From Morella rubra (lineage: Eukaryota > Streptophyta > Magnoliopsida > Fagales > Myricaceae), in assembly GCA_003952965.2 (NCBI GenBank), contig CM025850.1, positions 17,718,654 to 17,782,653 on the forward strand: a DNA stretch of 64,000 bases, in the 5' to 3' direction. A model generated the notes under the pieces. It was given only the letters and a program-made list of their open reading frames with translations, made no database searches and was not told the DNA's origin. Below are positions 57,850 through 64,000 of this stretch, in pieces. The stretch's first letter is position 1; each line of letters starts with the position of its first letter. A program made the translations under genes and the position numbers.

Positions 57850-58590
57850 ATAAAAGCATAACTATAGCGATGTTTGCTGTAAAAAAAACATTGCTATAGA
57901 AATGTATTTTAGCTGTGCTTTTCAACCAAAACGCTGCTAAAACTGCAAGATATGGCTAACAAAACGCTGCTAAGTTTAGTGGCGTAACTTAGCGGCGTTT
58001 TTTTATACAACCAACAAAAGTGTCAACTCTAGCAGCATTTTTTACAAAATGCCCCAAGTTCATTTAGAGGTGCTTTAGCAAAAACGCTGCTAAAAGTTTT
58101 AGTTTTAGCAGCACTTTCTCTAAAACGTGGCCACATCGCGGTTTAGCGTGCTTTTATAAAAAACGCCGCTAAAAGTTTGAGTTTTAGCAGTGCTTAAAAC
58201 ACAGCTAAAATTCACATATATGTAGTAGTGTTTTTTTACAAATGCTACTACAGGCATAGGTTTTAGCGGCGTTATGCACAAACGCTGCCAAATGTTGGCT
58301 TTTTGCCGGGTTTGTGGAAAAATGCCGCTAAGCTCAAATTTGTGGCAGTATTTTTTTCCAAAACACTTCTATAATGCCATATGTAGATGCATTTTTTAAA
58401 ACACTGCGTCGCTAAAATTTTGACTTTTAGAGTGTTTGTAAAAAAGCGCCTCTATAGGTAACCTATAATTGTGTTTTTTACATCGACGACGCTATAGTGT
58501 GACTTTTAGCGACCGTTGTAGACAAACGCCACTAAAGGAGTGTTGTCTTTAGTGGTGGTAGTAGTCAAAATCTAGGGACGAAATGGGCAC
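57850..58590. repeat. Array of AACGCYGCTAAA-type motifs (transposon subterminal repeats)
   Basis: About ten or more copies, on both strands, of motifs like AACGCTGCTAAA and TTTAGCGGCGTTTT within 740 bp. Clustered inverted copies of a short motif are typical of the ends of CACTA- or Mutator-type elements. No clear terminal repeat or target duplication was found. Confidence 0.6.
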
Positions 58591-58604
58591 TTCGCCCTTT
58601 TTTT

Positions 58605-59620
58605 TTTTTTTAACAATTCTCTTTATTGGCTAGATCCCTGTAGTCCCCCAATTAATACTTCTCATGTTTAATGCAAGTGACACAATAATCCCTGATTTGC
58701 AAATCATCTCATCCCTAAAGGAAAAGGATGAGGCAAGGGTTGATTAGAGGTGTTTGTGTAATGCTTAAACTCCAATAGTTAGTATACTTCATTTAAAACT
58801 CCTTAAAATAAAAAAACAATACAATAGACACTCAATATAACTGAAATTCTAAGTTTCTGTCAGCTACCCACCCATGCACTATCTAACACGACTCTCAGCA
58901 CGCTCCTAAATATCATCTGAAAAGAGACAAAAGATAAGGGGTGAGTTCGACAACTTAGTAAGCAAATATTAAAAAAATTTCATAAACGGTTGAGTTTTTG
59001 GCAAATTCAATAAACATCTTTGGCCATAAAAGAGTTTTTTTATATCATAATACCATAGAAAATCCCATCGACAAATAACTTTAGGTCATATTTACCTTTG
59101 TGACAGGGTTGTGCAATTGCTACTTAGCTGGGGGCCAACCAAACTAAGCCAACACTATGAGTAGAATTTTCCCTTATAAGGCTTGGCCATGTCTAAGTGT
59201 GCACTTGGGAAGAACCTACAAAAGAAGCTATTCTATTTACAAAATGAGTATGCAATTGGTATTGCCTATAAACTTTAGGCTTCAGGTATGAAAATATATT
59301 AGATATTATTCTATAAACATCACTTTGAACTTTGCATCTTTCTATTTTTTACATGTAACGTAATGCATATAACATAAATAACAATGAACATTAAAAAGTT
59401 TTGATTTAAACAATGAAAAACGTCCTGTAATATCATTGAACATAAAAATAGGTTCATGTTCACACATTTCAAGCTATAATCTTTGACAATTTTATCATAA
59501 TGTAATGCACATAAAACTAAGAGAGTTTTTAGAAAAACATGCAAATTTTAGAAAATATCTCTTCTGTACCATTTAAAAAGTCTAGCAAAATAATCCTGCT
59601 TACCTCGCCTCTTTAGAACA
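58605..59620. repeat. About 1-kb interspersed repeat, copy 2
   Basis: The same as 14163-15160 (AACAATTCTCTTTATTGGC through GCTTACCTCGCC), direct orientation. It continues past 59620 into sequence not present at the first copy. Confidence 0.8.
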
Positions 59621-60051
59621 CGTTAACCATTTATCAATTTAGCCTCGATAACCTCAAGAAACTTGGATTAAAATCTTCAAAAAGATGCTTGATTTCTCAA
59701 GCTCCCACTCAATAAGACTAACAAAGAATTTAAGAAAGATTAGATTGCAACCTTATTTAAAAAATGACTCTAAATTTAAAAAGACTTATCAAATATGGAG
59801 TTGCTATCCATTTAAAAATTCAAACATATTTTAAAAGCATTAAAATTCAAAACTTTAAAGTTAAGGAAATAAAGAAAAAACATCTCTCTTTTCAAATTTT
59901 AACATTTACAAAAAGATAAAATAAACTTTTCAAACTTTAAACACTTTTATCAAGGAGGATCACTCTTTCAAGTAAAATCAATATTTTAAACTTTAAACAT
60001 TTTTAGAAAGAACAACATTTTCAAATGAATCAAAATTCAAAGTCTAATAAA

Positions 60052-60060
60052 AATAATATA

Positions 60061-60104
<44 letters not shown>
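60052..60104. repeat. (AT)n microsatellite
   Basis: About 25 AT/TA units with one interruption. Confidence 0.9.
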
Positions 60105-60107
<3 letters not shown>

Positions 60108-61280
60108 GAACACGGAAGGTTAAGATCATGCTAAAACAGATAATATATATTCTGAGTAAAATTCTTAGGAGATGTTCAGTTTGGTAAAAACTTAAGATTT
60201 TAAGTGTGGTGTGAATATTTAGGTGATGTTAAGTTTTATTGGTATTTGTGTAGAAGTTGTTGAGTTGTATTAATGTTTGTTAAAAAAAAAAATAATGATT
60301 CTTAAGGTTGTTGTTTGTAGATTACCTTTATTGGAATCCGTGAGGAAGATAAAATATAAATAGTATTTAAGTTGATGTTTATTTATAATATTTATTATAA
60401 TTCCAAAAGTCCTTTTTATTTTCTATTTTTTTTATTGTAATACAAATATCTGAAAGGTATTTTTGTAATTATAAAAAAGAAAATTGAGTTAAAACAAATT
60501 TTAAACTAACTTATTTTTTTTATCCAAAATCTTGTCCTCAAGATCACCACTTGCACGGGATAATTCTTAATGTATGGCAAATAAATTCATATCTCATTAT
60601 TTGTATTTATGCACATCTATAAATTCATTTGATCATTATTTATAACAAATCTTCATAGGCCATAATATGTAATAGCTCGGGCCATCAATACCTTAAGCGT
60701 TGTCTTATAGTAATGGACACAACTATTTAAACTGAGGTTATGGCCAATGGGAGGATCGTTAAAGCAACAAGATACTAAGCAAAACCCGAGTAGAACCTTT
60801 TATTAATACCGAAGTATTACAAAAGAGAACCAAATTCTTATAATGTACATACTAAAGTACAAAAAAGAAAACTACAGCGGAAAAACTAAGAAAATATAAA
60901 ACTGAAGATCTCTAATCCTCACCATCAGAGTCACTTAAGTCGGATACATTGACATAGTCGTTTGAGTTCGAGGTAATCCACCTATGGCCTCGCCCTGCTA
61001 TTAGAACATCTAAGTTACTGGTGACATAAACACGAAAAGTCAACTCCAGAGTGATACAACCATGTTTTCCATTTTTTGAACCACCACTCCTCTCACTCCT
61101 AGAGTGAATCACTGGGCCAGAGTGATATATGTAACCCTTGTATCTTTGCATTATTACTCCTAGAGTAGAATACGGTATCCTCATAGAGGATCTTTCCGCG
61201 TACGACGGAGCGGCCAGGATGCTACAACAAGTGAACACACCCTCTTGTGCACAGTACTGTCACGTCTTCATAGTATACGT

Positions 61281-61448
61281 TAAGTATGCATGTCTAATGT
61301 CAACGCTTATACATATCATTCATGATATGCAACACCTTAACCACACTTGAACCTCAACCACATTCCTTTCCAAAGTACAAGATTAAGTATGCATGTCTCA
61401 TGTCAACGCCCATACATATCATACATGATATGCAACACCTTAACCCTT
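61281..61448. repeat. 103-bp-spaced tandem duplication
   Basis: TAAGTATGCATGTCT with ATGATATGCAACACCTTAAC occurs at 61281-61345 and again at 61384-61448. Confidence 0.85.
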
Positions 61449-62709
61449 TCTTTGGAAAGCATAGAAACATGATAAAACATTATTCAAAAGAAAGTGTTGT
61501 GAAGGAAAAAACAACACCTTGATTTCTTGGTTAAAAACCGGCTTAATCACCATGTAGAAAACACCAGTTTTGACATAAAGAGTTTTGAAATCTTAAGGAA
61601 ATATTCAAAAGAATATGTTCAAGCTTTGAAAAACTTCTTGAAAATGAATTGAACTTTGAAATGATACTTTTTCGAAAAAATGAGCTTGTTCTTTGTCAAG
61701 AACACAAAGAACACTATGAAGAACATGTAGAATAGGAAGAATAGAAAGAACGCAACAACATCAAGAGATGCTAGAATAAGAAATACAAGAGATTCACAAA
61801 ATCATCTTGAAAACTTTTGAATCGAAATCAAAGATAACCAACTAAACTTTACCTCTAATTGAGTTGATCTTCACTAAACTTCACTAAGCATTTTCTTCAT
61901 TCTTCCTTCTACTTCACTTCACTTCTAATCTCAAGCTTAACTCACAATTTTTGATGAGGTGGTGTAAGTTCTAAATGGCCGGACCCCCTATTTATAGGCA
62001 AACTCGGCTTGTAACATTTCGACAAGTGTCCGACTAGCTTCGATGACTCAAAAGGCTACTTTGACCACATGTTGACACCCAGCGACCCCAAGCTGCTGCA
62101 GAGCACACCTATGGCTAGAATTCTCCCTATAGCTTTGGTGAGTTGCTGCCTAGGTCCACCGGTTGTCGACACCTTGAGCTACCTAGGTTATAGCTTTATC
62201 GTCGTGCTTTCTAGCTTGATTCGTCGTGCTTCTATCTTTGATTCATCATGCTTCCTAGCCATCATAAGGGTCACTCTCTAGGGCAGCCAAAATTTTCATT
62301 TCTTAATGGCTAAGTCTTGCTAATTGCTTCACTAATCCACTGATGATCGCTAAACAACTTATTGCTTCCATTAATCAACCTACTTGCTTCCGAAAAATAA
62401 AAAGTCTCCAAATTTGAACCATAAACTCGTGGATAATCTCCCAACATATTAAAAGAATAAAAATCATGTGGTTCGATTTTTGAGACAAAAACATCCTACT
62501 AGCTTAAAAAATTAAATTGACTCAATACGTGCTCCTCAACATCCTGAACAACAACTCAGTTATGTGTGAACTTCAATTCTCATTTAATCATGTCCTAATC
62601 AAGGTTTTGAACTTATTACATCAAGTACTAATTAATCTCACTTAGTCACTAAGTACCCCTTAATGCACTACTAAACCCAAACAACAATATGCATGTTATA
62701 CTAAAAGCT

Positions 62710-63107
62710 TGGGGAATGACATAATATGACCGGCCCAGCCCATACTCCTGGACTCCCTTTAGGACTCTAGCATCCCCCTCTTATAATGATAAGGACTCTA
62801 AGTAAGACAAGGATCCAAGAGGCTTCAAGACTCCAAATAGGATAAGGAGTCTCGAAGCCCATACCATTAGACTCCCTTTAGGACTCTAGCATCCATCCTC
62901 CTATAAATAGCTAGTACCCCCTTTCATATTTTCTTAAGTTTAATTACTCTGCTAATACTAAACTCTCCTTGAGATCTAACTTAGGCAACAGAGTCTCCAC
63001 ATCCGACGCCGCCCCTCTCCTTGTTTCCTTTCAGGTTTGATCGGCTTCGGCTCTTGGTAATTTGGATATCATCAGTTCTATTACTTGGTAATTTTTGGCA
63101 TCATTAG
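62710..63107 (+). repeat. 5' LTR (partial definition) of a Ty3/gypsy element
   Basis: A TATA box (TATAAATA, 62902-62909) lies in an LTR-like stretch. It is followed by ACGCCGCCCCTCTCCTTG and a PBS-like sequence TCGTGCCGTCTATGGGAC at about 63108-63126, resembling the GGCGCCGTCTGTGGGA site seen after Tat/Ogre/Athila-type LTRs. The LTR start near 62710 is a guess. The 45-bp motif GACTCCCTTTAGGACTCTAG occurs twice (62751 and 62871). Confidence 0.55.
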
Positions 63108-63210
63108 TTCGTGCCGTCTATGGGACTTCCTTGAAAAAAGCCACCTCCAAACACTTTTACGCTCACCACAACAGTTTTCAACCACCTCCTTTGCATCCTT
63201 CTTTCGCCAT

Positions 63211-64000
63211 AATGACTTCCTCCACTGAGATACCAAATGGCGACTAGCCACCTCCGATCAAAAACGCAGAACTCGTCCCCAACAGCAATGCTATGACAAA
63301 CTCGGACCTCGCCCCCAACAGCGACACATTGCTGGCCACCTTGGTCCAGACCGTGGAGAACCTTGTTCACCAAATCAGCACGATCCTACAGGTCAAGCAT
63401 CCTCCGTCCCTTCCACGTTCACATATATCTCATTCACAGGAGGAAACTGCAGACAACCACTTGACTCACCAATCTCCTTCTAAACAACACAGAACGGATG
63501 GTTGGCGGACTGCCTTCCATGAGCAGATGGCCGAGCAGGCAGAACAGATCCGGCTCCTCTAATAGAAGTTGAGCAAGGTGGAGAACCCTAAGACCAACAA
63601 TTCCTCCATTCTAGCAAACGTCGGTAGCTCCTCATTTACAACGAAAGTGCTTGCATGCCCGTTGCCCCCATGCTTCCGACCACCCTAGATCAACCTATTT
63701 GACGATTTCAGCGACCCTTGTGACCACCTGAAGATCTTCTGCCTACACATGCATGTCTAGTCATATGCAGATCCCATCCTCTGCTGTACGTTCTCATTTA
63801 CTATCAAAGGATCAGCGTAACAATGGTTTTCTGGTCTACCGGTTGGAACCCTCGATGATTTTGACACCCTCAGCACGCAGTTCCTGAGCCATTTCATATC
63901 CAATCGACAGATCAAACGTCCAACCTCCTACTTGTTCAACATCAAGCAAAACCCTAAGGAAAGCCTACGCAGCTACATAGCGCACTTCAATTGTGAGGTC
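63211..64000 (+). pseudogene. Ty3/gypsy gag, 5' part, degraded
   Basis: ATG 63211 begins MTSSTEIPNGD and stops at once. The downstream frame reads LLATLVQTVENLVHQ, and near the window end FDDFSDPCDHL, QWFSGLPVGTLDDFDTLS and KQNPKESLRSYIAHFN, the core of the retrotransposon gag domain. Stops near 63560, 63690, 63755 and 63820 show decay. The element continues beyond the window. Confidence 0.82.

Larger units (their letters stand above)
59621..62700. other. Repeat-derived DNA, no gene identified
   Basis: AT-rich and then mixed sequence. Contains an AT microsatellite (60052-60104), a segment resembling the 22575-22815 MITE-type relic (60175-60300) and a short tandem duplication (61281-61448). 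Open frames here lack motifs. It may be a large non-coding retroelement, but no boundaries were found. Confidence 0.45.

Noticed and set aside
60912..61238. 108-codon minus-strand open frame
   Set aside because: No recognisable motif; sits in repeat-type DNA next to a tandem duplication.

Overview
The window is nuclear DNA from a flowering plant, almost certainly a eudicot. It has AT-rich intergenic DNA, plant-type LTR retrotransposons, plant hAT, CACTA and Mutator-like elements, and plant-family host genes: berberine-bridge-enzyme-like (BBE-like) oxidases, a JMJ22-type F-box/JmjC demethylase, a plant DONSON homologue and a lambda-class glutathione S-transferase fragment. No structural RNA gene, CRISPR array or prokaryotic-style operon was seen.

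Layout. 1-3.7 kb: 3' end of a Ty3/gypsy element whose integrase is split by a solo LTR. 4.55-9.45 kb: complete but decayed Ty1/copia element with 236-bp LTRs and an ACTCC target duplication. 9.65-34.6 kb: tandem cluster of BBE-like genes, all on the minus strand. It holds three intact genes (10.9-12.5, 24.5-26.1 and 32.2-33.8 kb), one frameshifted pseudogene (29.0-30.7 kb) and one internally deleted fragment (10.25-10.49 kb). Between the first two intact genes lie a segmental duplication (13.1-14.3 and 18.6-22.4 kb), one copy of which carries a 2.5-kb CACTA-type element, and a decayed LTR fragment split by a hAT-like remnant. 35.5-40.3 kb: plus-strand DONSON relic whose central exons are replaced by a copia fragment. 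41.8-50.1 kb: minus-strand JMJ22-like gene broken by two TIR transposons, one of which carries lambda GST exon pieces. 51.6-56.9 kb: complete, decayed chromovirus (Ty3/gypsy with chromodomain) on the minus strand. 57.8-62.0 kb: repeat-derived DNA. 62.7-64 kb: LTR and gag of a further Ty3/gypsy element running out of the window.

How the genes work together. The coherent functional unit is the BBE-like cluster: secreted, probably bicovalently flavinylated oxidases that arose by tandem duplication. All copies keep the His and Cys flavin anchors and a Val at the position known in this family to permit reaction with oxygen. The last copy (32.2-33.8 kb) has Phe in place of a conserved active-site Tyr. 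Their substrates cannot be read from sequence. The other two host loci, DONSON (replication) and JMJ22 (histone arginine demethylation), look dead here. The remainder of the window is transposons, several with exact target-site duplications that fix their boundaries.
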